Of a stretch of 64,000 nucleotides of DNA, positions 29,548-38,171 are shown one piece after another. The DNA lies in the NCBI RefSeq assembly GCF_017168145.1, contig NZ_JADQTL010000009.1:744001-808000 (forward strand). Direction: 5' to 3'. Numbering within the stretch: the stretch's first letter is position 1; each line of letters begins with the position of its first letter. The stretch comes from Anaerovorax sp. IOR16. GTDB lineage: Bacteria; Bacillota; Clostridia; Peptostreptococcales; Anaerovoracaceae. The translations under genes were made by a program, and so were the position numbers. The notes beneath the pieces are model-generated. The model had not been told where the DNA came from. It did not search any database and saw only the letters and a program-made list of their open reading frames with translations.

Positions 29548-31011
29548 TTGCAGAATTATTTGAATAACAATCTAAGTTTGATAAATGAGTACCAAATATT
29601 ATATAAAGATGGAATTAACATAAAAACTTTAGTAGATAAACTTGAGACAGAAGAGTTAGTAACGCATAAGGGTTTTGATTACAGCAGATTTAGAGTATTT
29701 ATTGATAGTTGTTTGCTGCTGCTAAATAAAGAAAAACTAAATCATTATTGCAAAGATTACTACGACTATAAAGGTTTTTTTGAAGAAATTTGTAATGATA
29801 AAGAACTACAGGATTACATTAAGTTTATTAAAAATGAAAGAATAAGTTCGCACATTGACGGTGAACATCTTTACTATTCTTTAGATGGAAAGAAAAAAAC
29901 ACCATGGGATCAGGTGGCGACGATTAGAAATGCAATGGCACATATGCAATATGGACATTTTATGTCACAAGAGAGCGGTTTATTGATTTATTATAATTTA
30001 TATAATAAACATAAAGGAATTCGTAACGACTGGGGAATTGTGTTTGAACCTATTCTACATAAATTTGTTAAAGTGTTTTTTAGTAATTATAGTTATGGTA
30101 TTTTATTTAAAAATACTTTTTTTTCAAAATACTCTTTTGAAAAAGGGAGAGTGGTAAATGAGTTTAATTTTTATGAAATAACATGTAAAAAAGAAAGTAT
30201 GCAAGTATATAACGGGTACAACTTTAATTTAATGAGTGAACTCGCTCATATATGTAATGATTTAGAAAAATTATGTGTTTTTATTATGGAACATGAAGAG
30301 AAACTTAATATAAAAGAAGTGCCAATAAAAGATAAGGTAGACATATCAATATATAATAAATTGGTTAGGAAATTTAAACTTAGTTGTAAAGAAGAATACT
30401 TTTATGGATTAAAAACATTACTTGATTTTGAAACTGAACTTTCTAATTTTTTAGTACATATTGGACATCTTAACGATGTGTTGTATCAATATTCAATAAT
30501 CAAGAATTGCGGAAATTTTACTAATTCTGAAGTAGAGATGTATAAAAAACAATTGAAAGAAGTAATATTGGAACTAAAGGAAGATGAAAATGCCAAACTT
30601 ATGTTTGAATTGGGTTTCACTTATCTTATGGCGGTTAATTTTGCTTTGAGAACTGAAGACGACGATTATAAAAAGCTGGAATATGCTGATGTTAATGTTT
30701 CAATGTTTACTTATAATAGAGAGAATTTAAATAAATATGTTATAGATAATGATGTTTATGAAAGCCCATTGCAGCGTTATGTTATTGAGAGAATGAGAAA
30801 TGCCTTAATGCATGGACATATAGAAGTTTTGATTGGAAAAAATGGTGATGTACGTTTTGTTTTTTTAGATAATTATAATAAACGTGAAGAGAAAATTGAA
30901 ATTACTTTAGATAATCTTAAATCTTTTTTATCACAAGAAAGTCTATATAATAGAGTTCCCAAAGAAACGTTGATATTACTTGCAGAACCAATAGAAGGAA
31001 CGAAAAATTAG
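29548..31011 (+). CDS. Stand-alone protein with two HEPN-type RX4H motifs, predicted RNase
   Basis: A 487-residue soluble protein with no assigned family. Two motifs stand out: 'IRNAMAHMQYGHF' (Arg127, His132) and 'RMRNALMHGHIEV' (Arg417, His422). Both fit the RNAxxH form of the RX4-6H active site of HEPN ribonucleases, and they are 290 residues apart, one in each half, as in proteins where two HEPN domains make one active site (Cas13, Csm6-like logic; also some abortive-infection toxins). The middle is helical. TTG start with GTAGGAG 7 bases upstream. Codon use is AT-richer than in the flanking chromosome. No CRISPR array or cas gene is near. In the island, it probably acts as an abortive-infection RNase; the function is inferred. 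Confidence 0.7.
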   Translation: MQNYLNNNLSLINEYQILYKDGINIKTLVDKLETEELVTHKGFDYSRFRVFIDSCLLLLNKEKLNHYCKDYYDYKGFFEEICNDKELQDYIKFIKNERISSHIDGEHLYYSLDGKKKTPWDQVATIRNAMAHMQYGHFMSQESGLLIYYNLYNKHKGIRNDWGIVFEPILHKFVKVFFSNYSYGILFKNTFFSKYSFEKGRVVNEFNFYEITCKKESMQVYNGYNFNLMSELAHICNDLEKLCVFIMEHEEKLNIKEVPIKDKVDISIYNKLVRKFKLSCKEEYFYGLKTLLDFETELSNFLVHIGHLNDVLYQYSIIKNCGNFTNSEVEMYKKQLKEVILELKEDENAKLMFELGFTYLMAVNFALRTEDDDYKKLEYADVNVSMFTYNRENLNKYVIDNDVYESPLQRYVIERMRNALMHGHIEVLIGKNGDVRFVFLDNYNKREEKIEITLDNLKSFLSQESLYNRVPKETLILLAEPIEGTKN

Positions 31012-31344
31012 ATTGTATATTATGTGAAACTAAAAATGTTTGACCTGAAGAGGTCATAATAAATCATATGATTTACAGTTTTATACTAGAATGAGCTTGG
31101 TGAATTCAGACAAAATACTATTTTGAATAGCAAGTGAAATATTCCGCCAAGGAATCACCAGCTCATTACGACATCATTATTGCCTACTCAGGGCACATTG
31201 AAGCCGTAATCCTGCTTGAAAAGAAGCAATAGGTTAGTTAAAATAGAAAATAGCTAGAAATTTTAAAACTCAAAGCCTAAAAATCGAATTGGATTTCTGG
31301 TTTTTATTTAAATAAAAATAAAGTAAAAAGGAGGTCCTAATAAA
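31012..31344. other. Gene-free right end of the island and junction
   Basis: No complete gene. A short perfect hairpin TGACCT-GAAG-AGGTCA lies at 31041-31056, followed by the palindrome AAATCATATGATTT, without a T tract. A frame open from 31131 to the TAG at 31230-31232 runs through the right 25-bp repeat in the same frame as RlmD and ends EKKQ; upstream of the repeat it reads 'SPAHYDIIIAYSG', which I cannot place. From 31240 to 31326 the sequence is AT-rich and probably carries the promoter of the QueG-like gene. Confidence 0.55.
31193..31217 (+). repeat. Right 25-bp direct repeat (candidate attR)
   Basis: Identical to 19960-19984. It is followed by GAAAAGAAGCAATAG, which continues the RlmD frame as EKKQ-stop and is therefore the likely pre-insertion 3' end of rlmD. 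Confidence 0.8.
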
Positions 31345-32253
31345 TTGCTAAAAAATAAATTAAAGGAACGTATTAGAGAGATAGCGGTAAAAGAACTAAT
31401 TGACGAAGTCAGATTTATTGATGCAGATGATTTAACAGAAGATTATGTAGGGAATGTAAGTCAGTTTAAGGGGAGGCAGCCACAAGACATTATGAAGGGG
31501 GCAAAGTCTGTAATTCTAACTTCCGTTTATATAGGAAAGTTTGTTACGGACACCAATCAAGACTTTGGACGTATGAGTCGATTGGTATTGTCTGGATATT
31601 ATGCCAATATAGTTAAACCGTTGCATCCTATTATTGAGTTGCTTAAAAGTGAAGGGTATCGAGCAGAAATAATGGATGGAGAAAGTGACGATAAGACAAT
31701 CCCCCTTAAAGGTGCTGCAGTGAAGGCTGGTTTAGGTTGGATTGGAAAAAATTCTATGCTAATAAGCAAAAAATATGGCTCGTTCCAAGCTTTAGGAGCA
31801 ATTATTACGGATGCGGATATAGGCGAATATAATGAAATCAGCAAGAATTTTTGTGGCGGTTGTGACAAATGTATTCAAGTGTGTCCAGCTAATGCTATTG
31901 AAACTCCACAGATATTAACAAGACCAAAGTGTCTTTCAGATATGTTTGAAAATGAAAATGTATCAAAAGATGAAATCAATAGCATAAAACTTGACAACTA
32001 TTTTTTTGAATGTGATATCTGTCAAAATGCATGCACTTGGAATCAGGCGCATATTCGTGCACCGCTAGATACCCCATACGGTAGATTATATAATCCTTCC
32101 GACATGAATAAACTTGTATCTATGGAATGGCTTTCCGTATTGGACGAAGCGACGTACAATGAAAAATTACTGCCCATTATGATAGGCTATCAATTGCCTT
32201 TTGACTTATTTAAAAGAAATATTTCGGTAATTGTGAATCAATCACGGAAATAA
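31345..32253 (+). CDS. QueG-like (epoxyqueuosine reductase family) iron-sulphur protein
   Basis: A 302-residue protein related to epoxyqueuosine reductase, which completes queuosine in tRNA with cobalamin and two 4Fe-4S clusters. Seen: 'GAAVKAGLGWIGKNSMLI' (family core), the first cluster 'CGGCDKCIQVCP' and the second 'CDICQNACTWN'. It is shorter than typical QueG (about 350-380) and has 'TW' where QueG usually has 'PWN', so it may be one of the short QueG-like paralogues of unknown role in anaerobes. TTG start with AAAGGAGG 10 bases upstream. First gene after the island. queA and tgt upstream of the island make a queuosine role plausible. Confidence 0.75.
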   Translation: MLKNKLKERIREIAVKELIDEVRFIDADDLTEDYVGNVSQFKGRQPQDIMKGAKSVILTSVYIGKFVTDTNQDFGRMSRLVLSGYYANIVKPLHPIIELLKSEGYRAEIMDGESDDKTIPLKGAAVKAGLGWIGKNSMLISKKYGSFQALGAIITDADIGEYNEISKNFCGGCDKCIQVCPANAIETPQILTRPKCLSDMFENENVSKDEINSIKLDNYFFECDICQNACTWNQAHIRAPLDTPYGRLYNPSDMNKLVSMEWLSVLDEATYNEKLLPIMIGYQLPFDLFKRNISVIVNQSRK

Positions 32254-32301
32254 GATGGAATCTTTATTGAAAATGTCAATGGTGGTATTTTGATATGCAA
32301 T

Positions 32302-32362
32302 TAGGCCGGAGCAGAAATGTTTGGCTATACTATAGAAGAGATTACAAAACTAAATATTCTAA
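32302..32362 (+). pseudogene. Fragment of a PAS-domain gene
   Basis: A short open stretch reads 'AGAEMFGYTIEEITKLNI', which fits the start of a PAS domain ('xxAExMFGYTxEEIxGKNI'). It has no start and is cut after about 20 codons by the terminator. Probably the residue of a deleted sensor gene. Confidence 0.35.
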
Positions 32363-32375
32363 TTTTGTATATAGA

Positions 32376-32405
32376 AAACCACGCGTTAGACGCGTGGTTT
32401 CTGTT
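32376..32405. terminator. Bidirectional terminator between convergent genes
   Basis: Perfect 11-bp stem AAACCACGCGT/ACGCGTGGTTT with a TAG loop. A-rich on the left and T-rich on the right, so it can act on both strands between the QueG-like gene and the convergent small membrane protein. Confidence 0.85.
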
Positions 32406-32410
32406 CTTGT

Positions 32411-32779
32411 TTAATACTTTGATTTTTCCCATTTAAAGTATGCATCATAAAGTTGAAGTGCTTGCTTCATATTTTTATCGGTTACTTTTGATGGATCTTT
32501 CAGAATCCTTTCCATTTGTATCAGTTGTGATTCTACGAATTTTGGGTTACTCATTCTACTTTGGGGATTAGCTTTCTTGTTTTTTACAGAAACAATACTT
32601 TCTTTAAACATAAAGAGGAGAAAACTATGTTTCTTTTGTTTGGGAACTTGTTTGGATGATTCAAAAACTTGCTCAAACATTTCATACATTCTTTTTCTTC
32701 TGATATGTAAGTAGAATATAAAACCTATAATGGCTAAGATTAAGATCACTAAAAATATAATCCATTGTGTTGTGTGCAT
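32411..32779 (-). CDS. Small single-pass membrane protein, unknown
   Basis: A 122-residue protein with one N-terminal transmembrane segment (about residues 5-25), a following 'HIRRKR' positive patch that places the rest in the cytoplasm, and a basic soluble domain ('SQLIQMERILKDPSKVTDKN'). No family recognised. On the minus strand AAAAGGAG lies upstream of the ATG. Divergent from the sensor gene at 33013 and convergent with the QueG-like gene. Confidence 0.7.
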   Translation of the reverse strand: MHTTQWIIFLVILILAIIGFIFYLHIRRKRMYEMFEQVFESSKQVPKQKKHSFLLFMFKESIVSVKNKKANPQSRMSNPKFVESQLIQMERILKDPSKVTDKNMKQALQLYDAYFKWEKSKY

Positions 32780-33012
32780 ATTAATACTCCTTTTAAAAAT
32801 TGTATATATATTTTACCGCAAATCTATACAAAAAACACGATATTTTTTGTATAAAGCAATTTCTTTAAAATATAGAATAGATTAGTTAATTTGTTTGAAT
32901 GGTTTCATAAGCAAAGTTGATTTTTATTTTAAAAGATAAAATTTTGGAGAAATTTTCTTTTGTTGCGCCTGTTAGTATATAATTAAGAAAATAATATAAT
33001 AAGGAGGAATCG

Positions 33013-34329
33013 ATGGGTGATGGAAGATACTATACTTATTATCAATTTTTTAGTATAATTATTCTTGTTTTTTTATCTATGTTTTCTGTAGGTAGTATGG
33101 TAATAAGCTATTTTAGAAATAAAGGGAAAAAATATATATTTTTTATTTTTCTTAGTATTATTCATATTGCTATTTTTAGAGTGATAGAGTGCGTGATACC
33201 AAATATGGAAATAGCATTTTCTTTAAGATACCTTCAACTTTCTATGGTTATCATTTTAAACTGGATTTTATTATATTGTCTTTATGTAAAAGTTCTTATG
33301 GTATTTAGATTTCCATATAAATTATTTAGATGGATAATGACGTTAGCCTTTATCACATTATTAGTTTTAGGAATTCTAACAAAAGGAAGGTTATTAATTA
33401 TATCCTATGTATTTTTATTTGCTCAGTATAGTAGGTTTTATATTATTGTTTTAAGCATAGTCCTATGTATGGAAATTGTCGCCATGGTTTTTACATTTAA
33501 ACATAAAGAATCTATTCATAGTGTATATAAAAACACAATAATATCATTTATAATATTAGGAACATTAGTTATTCCATTAATAGGTTATTTTCTAGCAATT
33601 TTATTTCATTACTCATATTTAGATTTTGTTGAGCTTTTGATATTTTTTATGTTTTCTATAATACTTAATATTTCCATGTACTCTGAAACTGAATTTGGAC
33701 TTACTACATTAGCTTTTAATAAAATCGGCGATATGATTGGAGATTATATTTTTGTTACAAATGGCTTTGGAAATATAATTTATAAAAATAAAAGTGTTTT
33801 AAACTCTGATTTATTTATAAAAGAAGAAATGATTAATATAAATAATATAACGGATATTTATGAAGGTAATATTGAATTAAAAGAAAGTTATTTAGGCAAA
33901 GAATATATACAATTTACAAAAGGAAATGATATATTTTATTTTGTACATAAAAATAAAACTTTAATGAATAATGGAGAAATCATAGGTTTTATCTTTACTA
34001 TTTCGGATATTACACCTTTAATGGATTTAGTAATGTCTTTGGAAGATCAAAAAGAAAAATCAAAAAAGGCGAATAAAAAACTTGAGAATTATTCTAAAGT
34101 GGTTTATCACTTAGAAAAAGAAAAGGAGATAAATATTTTACTTGATGAGATTATTAGATCGAAAGAAAGTGATATGGAAAATCTAATATTTATGATAGAT
34201 AACTTACAGAAAGAGACAGATGATAAAGACTTTGATAATTATGTTGATCGAGTAATTGAATATAATAGAAATATTTTAGAGGATGTAAGGCAAGCCGTTA
34301 ATACGTATTGGCAGCATTATGGAGGTTAA
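33013..34329 (+). CDS. Seven-TM sensor with PAS domain but no kinase catalytic domain
   Basis: A 438-residue membrane protein. Residues 1 to about 225 have about seven hydrophobic segments (histidine-kinase 7TM N-terminal type), about 235-345 form a PAS-like domain ('IFVTNGFGNIIYKNKS', 'GFIFTISDITPLMDL'), and the rest is a coiled coil. The end resembles the helical dimerisation region of NarL-type kinases but has no 'RELHD' phospho-acceptor and no ATPase domain before its natural stop. The neighbouring kinase (34979 onward) has the same N-terminal architecture with an intact catalytic part. This may be a partner or antagonist of that kinase. AAGGAGG precedes the ATG; the stop is 2 bases before the response regulator start. 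Confidence 0.75.
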   Translation: MGDGRYYTYYQFFSIIILVFLSMFSVGSMVISYFRNKGKKYIFFIFLSIIHIAIFRVIECVIPNMEIAFSLRYLQLSMVIILNWILLYCLYVKVLMVFRFPYKLFRWIMTLAFITLLVLGILTKGRLLIISYVFLFAQYSRFYIIVLSIVLCMEIVAMVFTFKHKESIHSVYKNTIISFIILGTLVIPLIGYFLAILFHYSYLDFVELLIFFMFSIILNISMYSETEFGLTTLAFNKIGDMIGDYIFVTNGFGNIIYKNKSVLNSDLFIKEEMININNITDIYEGNIELKESYLGKEYIQFTKGNDIFYFVHKNKTLMNNGEIIGFIFTISDITPLMDLVMSLEDQKEKSKKANKKLENYSKVVYHLEKEKEINILLDEIIRSKESDMENLIFMIDNLQKETDDKDFDNYVDRVIEYNRNILEDVRQAVNTYWQHYGG

Positions 34330-34331
34330 AT

Positions 34332-34967
34332 ATGATAAAAGTAATATTAGCTGATGATCAAGTCTTACTCAGGGAGTCTATCGGATATATATTAGATAAT
34401 GATGAAGAGATAACAGTTGTTGGTATGGCAGGTAATGGCTATGAAGTTATTAAACTTTGTGAAAAGTTAAGGCCTGATATTGTACTTATGGATATAGAAA
34501 TGCCCCAGCTAGATGGTGTTAATGCAACAAAGATAATAAAAGAAAATTATAAGAGTACAAAGGTAATTATACTTACAACATTTGAAAATCCAGATAATAT
34601 AATGGAATCTTTTGTTGCTGATGCTGACGGATATATTGTAAAAAATATCAGTCATAAAGATTTAGTGCTTACTGTAAAATGTGTACATAGTGGACTTACT
34701 GTTATTCATAAAAGTGTGAAAGAAATTATGATTAACAGATTTAAGGGTTTCAGTGATTACAAGTTAAAATATAAAGATATTTTAACTGAAAAAGAAATTG
34801 AGATTGTAAGACTTATTGCTCAGGGGTGCAGTAATAAAGAAATAGCAAGTACTTTAAATTATTCAGAAGGCACTATAAAAAATAATGTAAGCAAAATACT
34901 AGAGAAACTTGATATGTCTGATAGGATGCAAATAGCAATATTTGCAATTGAAAATGGAATAGTATAG
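34332..34967 (+). CDS. NarL/LuxR-type response regulator
   Basis: A 211-residue two-component DNA-binding regulator. The receiver domain has the acidic pair in 'LADDQ', the phospho-acceptor in 'IVLMDIEMPQLDG' (about Asp54) and the Lys in 'YIVKNIS'. The C-terminal LuxR helix-turn-helix is 'LTEKEIEIVRLIAQGCSNKE' followed by 'SEGTIKNNVSKILEKL'. ATG at 34332 with GGAGG 6 bases upstream is chosen over an in-frame ATG at 34308 inside the previous gene. The partner kinase is the next gene, now split by an IS element. Confidence 0.92.
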   Translation: MIKVILADDQVLLRESIGYILDNDEEITVVGMAGNGYEVIKLCEKLRPDIVLMDIEMPQLDGVNATKIIKENYKSTKVIILTTFENPDNIMESFVADADGYIVKNISHKDLVLTVKCVHSGLTVIHKSVKEIMINRFKGFSDYKLKYKDILTEKEIEIVRLIAQGCSNKEIASTLNYSEGTIKNNVSKILEKLDMSDRMQIAIFAIENGIV

Positions 34968-35260
34968 GTGATATATCAATGGAATACGGGAAACAAATAG
35001 AAGTTGCAACCATTACGCTTTGGAATTTTATAGCTATATTAGTTAATATAATAGTATTTGCAATTTTATATATGAAGGCTAATCGTAATGCCTCGCTTAA
35101 GGCATTTTTTTTGGTGCAACTTTCTATGTTAATATGGCTCGTTGGTAAGGTGTTTAAGACAGTTTCTCCAACCGTAGGCATAAGATGGGGGAGTATCCTA
35201 AAGTTTGTGTAAACCTCTAAACTGATGTAAGATAAATATATCAGTTTGGAGGTTTTATTT

Positions 35261-36517
35261 ATGCCCAAAAGAAGAAAAGAATCACCCCAAAAACAAGCAA
35301 TCAGAAAAATGATGCAGGAATACTTAAAAGAGAATGATATTCCTATCAAAAATGGTACAGATGTCAATTCTGTTATGCGTGATATGATGTCTGTATTACT
35401 GGAGGGTTCTCTGGAAGGAGAATTAGAAGACGAACTGGGATACTCAAAATATGACTATCGGAATAAGGAAACCGACAATAGTCGGAATGGATATTCTTCT
35501 AAAATCATGCATACAAACTATGGAGATATGAATGTTGCTATTCCTCGTGACCGTAATGGAGAATATGAACCCCAGCTTATCAAGAAATATCAAAATACCG
35601 TTACGCAAGATATGGAAGAAAGGATACTTTCCATGTATGCAAAAGGTATGACTACAAATGATATTGAATCCCATATGCGTGAGTTATATGACATTGATAT
35701 TTCTGACAGTACGATTAGCCGAGTTACTGATAAAATTATACCGATTGTAAAGGAATGGCAGGAACGTCCTTTGGAAGAAGTATATGCGGTTGTTTTTATG
35801 GATGCAATTCATTTCCACGTTCGTAGTGAAGGAAGAATACGAAAAAAGGCTGTGTATATTGCTTTGGGAATTGATATGAATGGTAGAAAGGACGTTTTAG
35901 GTATGTATGTTGGTGAAAATGAAAATGCTAAATTCTGGCTTTCTATACTGAATGGGCTAAAAAATCGTGGTGTAAAAGATATCTTAATAACATGTATTGA
36001 TGGACTAAGTGGATTTCCACAAGCAATTGAAGCAGTCTATCCTGAAACAGAGATACAGCAGTGCATTATTCATCAAATCCGTAACTCCACTAAATTTGTA
36101 TCCTACAAAGATTTGAAAGCTCTGATGGCTGATTTGAAGCGAGTCTATACTGCCCCAACAGAAGAATTAGCCCTAAATGAATTGGAGTTGTTTCAAGAAA
36201 AATGGGATGTAAAATATCCGAAAATCTATAAATCTTGGCATGATAATTGGTCAACTTTAGCAACCTATTTTAAATATCCTGAAGCTGTTAGGCGGCTTAT
36301 TTATACCACAAATGCCATTGAGGGATTTAATCGTCAACTTCGTAAAGTAACAAAAAGCAAGACAATTTTTCCTTCTGACGATAGCCTTTTAAAAATGCTA
36401 TATCTGGCAACGATAGATATCACAAAAAAGTGGACAGGATATCGTAGGGACTGGGGACGGATATATTCCCAGTTAGAGATTTATTTTGAGGAAAGACTAA
36501 AAAATCTCAACTTCTAA
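35261..36517 (+). CDS. IS256-family transposase (mutator type), copy 1
   Basis: A 418-residue DDE transposase. The catalytic triad is Asp181 ('VVFMDAIHFHV'), Asp247 ('ITCIDGLSGFP') and Glu354 ('TTNAIEGFNRQLRK'). The Mutator-type 'CIIHQIRNS' motif lies after the second Asp. ATG at 35261 with GGAGG 8 bases upstream; a TTG at 35246 overlaps that site and is rejected. Intact, so probably active. Confidence 0.95.
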   Translation: MPKRRKESPQKQAIRKMMQEYLKENDIPIKNGTDVNSVMRDMMSVLLEGSLEGELEDELGYSKYDYRNKETDNSRNGYSSKIMHTNYGDMNVAIPRDRNGEYEPQLIKKYQNTVTQDMEERILSMYAKGMTTNDIESHMRELYDIDISDSTISRVTDKIIPIVKEWQERPLEEVYAVVFMDAIHFHVRSEGRIRKKAVYIALGIDMNGRKDVLGMYVGENENAKFWLSILNGLKNRGVKDILITCIDGLSGFPQAIEAVYPETEIQQCIIHQIRNSTKFVSYKDLKALMADLKRVYTAPTEELALNELELFQEKWDVKYPKIYKSWHDNWSTLATYFKYPEAVRRLIYTTNAIEGFNRQLRKVTKSKTIFPSDDSLLKMLYLATIDITKKWTGYRRDWGRIYSQLEIYFEERLKNLNF

Positions 36518-36542
36518 AAAACAACTTGTTCGGCAAGTTTTA

Positions 36543-36570
36543 TTGACATGCAAAAAAATCATTGTATAAT
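36543..36570 (+). promoter_or_regulatory. Outward-facing promoter in the IS 3' end, copy 1
   Basis: Consensus TTGACA and TATAAT 16 bases apart, pointing out of the element into the 3' part of the split kinase gene. An AGGGTAGA/TCTGCCCT inverted repeat at about 36578-36608 lies just downstream and may fold in the transcript. Confidence 0.75.
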
Positions 36571-38171
36571 GCAAACAAGGGTAGAATCCCAAAATTGACT
36601 CTGCCCTTAAGTAACTATTCACATATCTTATATCAGATTTTTGAGTTTACACAAAACTTGAAACTGTCCCTAAGATGGGGATTTATTGTATTTTATTATT
36701 TTGGGATATGTTTACTCGAGGCTAGTTTTTTAGATTTTGCTTATATATATAATAAGGGAAATCCATTAAAAAAATGGATAAGGATATTAATATATACAAT
36801 AGCGATGTTACAGTTTATTATTATTCTTCTTAATCCATATCATTATTTGTTTTATAGCAAATATTGTTTTTGGAGTGATGAATTTGGTAAACTATTTTAT
36901 TTTCATATGGTAATAAACTACTTGTTTATGTTTATTGGTATGGTATTATGCAGTAGTAAATTTAAAAAACAGTTGAAAGAGAGAGGTCGATTAAAAAGAA
37001 ATATTATATTTTTTGCAATTTTAGCACCCATTGTTTTAAATTTTATATATATCACTAGAACTCTTGAAGCCTTATTTAGTATGTTAAAAATCCAAATTTT
37101 TGATATAACACCGATAGTTTATACATGGTCATTACTATTATTTATATATGCTACTTTTAAGTATGAATTTTTTGATCTTACTCCAATTATGAAACATGAA
37201 GTAACAAAAAAACTTGATACTTCTATTCTTATTATAGATTCAGTAGGAAAAATCCTTTATATGAATAAGCATCTAAAACAAAAATTTAATGTTAGTCATG
37301 ATTATATTGAAGTTGAAAAGTTAGTAAATAAATATAAGCTTTATAATAAATTAGATATAGAAGATAAAATAATTAAACATATGGATAGGTTTTATAAATA
37401 TAATATTAGCATTTTAAAAGGATTTGGGAGTGATAGATATATTATAACTTTTCATGATATTACATCATATCAAATTGCAAAGAATGAATTATATAAAGAA
37501 AATGAAGAATTAGAAAAGGCAAATAAAAAGCTTCAGTCTCAGATAGAACTATTAAAACAAACGTCGCATATTGGTGCGAGAAATTATGTTGCTAGAGAAT
37601 TACATGATATCATAGGACATTCCTTAGTTGTAACAATGAAATTACTTGAAGTGACAAAGTTATTTTATAATAAAAATAGGGATAGAGCATTTGAAAGCAT
37701 GGAAAAGGCACAGTTTTCTATAAAAAACGGGTTTCAGGAAATGAAGGAACTGAAAGAGAAAGGGAATGGAATAATATATAATACATCAATTTTAGAAAAT
37801 GAATTGAAACGCATGTTAAAGATTGTAGAAGTAAGCGGGATTAAAGTAAATTTCTATATTAGAGGTAATGAACAAAAACTAGATGAAAAAACTTTTGATA
37901 TTTTAAAGAAGATTTCTACAGAGCTTGTAACAAATACATTGAAACATGCTAAAGCAAGTAACTTACTACTTTCTATTTGCATAGAAGATAAAAGTATTTC
38001 TATTCAAATGATGGACAATGGTATAGGAATAAGTAATTTTATTAAAGGAAATGGACTGACTGGAATAGATAGTCGTCTTGCACTTATAGGAGGAAAAGCC
38101 AAGTATATAAGCAGTAGTGGTGAGGGTTTTTCCTGTAATATTATAATTCCAAAATAAACTTTTTAATTATT

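Larger units (their letters stand above)
19960..31217. mobile_element. 11.3-kb genomic (defence) island inserted at the 3' end of rlmD
   Basis: A perfect 25-bp direct repeat bounds the region. The left copy is the end of rlmD; the right copy stands alone 11.2 kb later and is followed by codons EKKQ-stop in the same reading frame, which looks like the original gene end. Between them are an OLD-type pseudogene, another decayed gene, a nuclease-STAND gene with partner, and a double-HEPN gene. No integrase, recombinase, relaxase or phage gene is present. The 3' end of rumA/rlmD-type genes is a known integration hotspot for integrative elements in Firmicutes. The island is probably the residue of such an element or is moved by an enzyme encoded elsewhere. 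Confidence 0.75.
35189..36670 (+). mobile_element. IS256-family insertion sequence, copy 1
   Basis: 1482 bp, from GGGAGTATCC to AAACTGTCCC. The ends are imperfect inverted repeats that share TTTGTGTAAA about 15 bases in. The 8-bp target duplication TAAGATGG lies on both sides (35181-35188, 36671-36678). It contains one transposase gene and an outward promoter. It splits the sensor kinase gene. It appears identical to the copy at 43090 over its whole length. Confidence 0.95.
34979..38157 (+). pseudogene. NarL-type sensor histidine kinase, interrupted by an IS256-family element
   Basis: The 5' part (34979-35188, 70 codons) has the first two membrane segments; the 3' part resumes at 36679 after the right target duplication and runs to 38157. 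Joined at the duplication the frame is restored and gives 562 residues: about seven membrane segments, a PAS-like domain ('LIIDSVGKILYMNKH'), a coiled coil, HisKA_3 ('ARELHDIIGHSLV', acceptor His) and an ATPase domain ('ELVTNTLKHAKA', 'DNGIGI', 'GNGLTGIDSRLALIGG'). The IS carries an outward promoter towards the 3' part, and an open frame from inside the IS (ATG 36562) could make a truncated kinase that has lost about two membrane segments. It should have served the adjacent response regulator. Confidence 0.88.

Noticed and set aside
29548-31011. Double-HEPN protein as a Cas13 effector
   Set aside because: No CRISPR array, spacer-like repeat or cas gene is near, and the length is about half of most Cas13 proteins. 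Only the active-site motif is shared.
19960-31217. Island as an intact ICE or prophage
   Set aside because: No integrase, relaxase, secretion, capsid, terminase or lysis gene was found; only the boundaries and defence-type genes are present.
33013-34329. First 7TM protein as a functional histidine kinase
   Set aside because: No HisKA motif, N box or G box occurs before the natural stop.
36562-36678. Start of a separate gene inside the IS that fuses to the kinase
   Set aside because: The first 39 codons are the IS end and the target duplication; the real gene starts at 34979. It may still be translated as a by-product.
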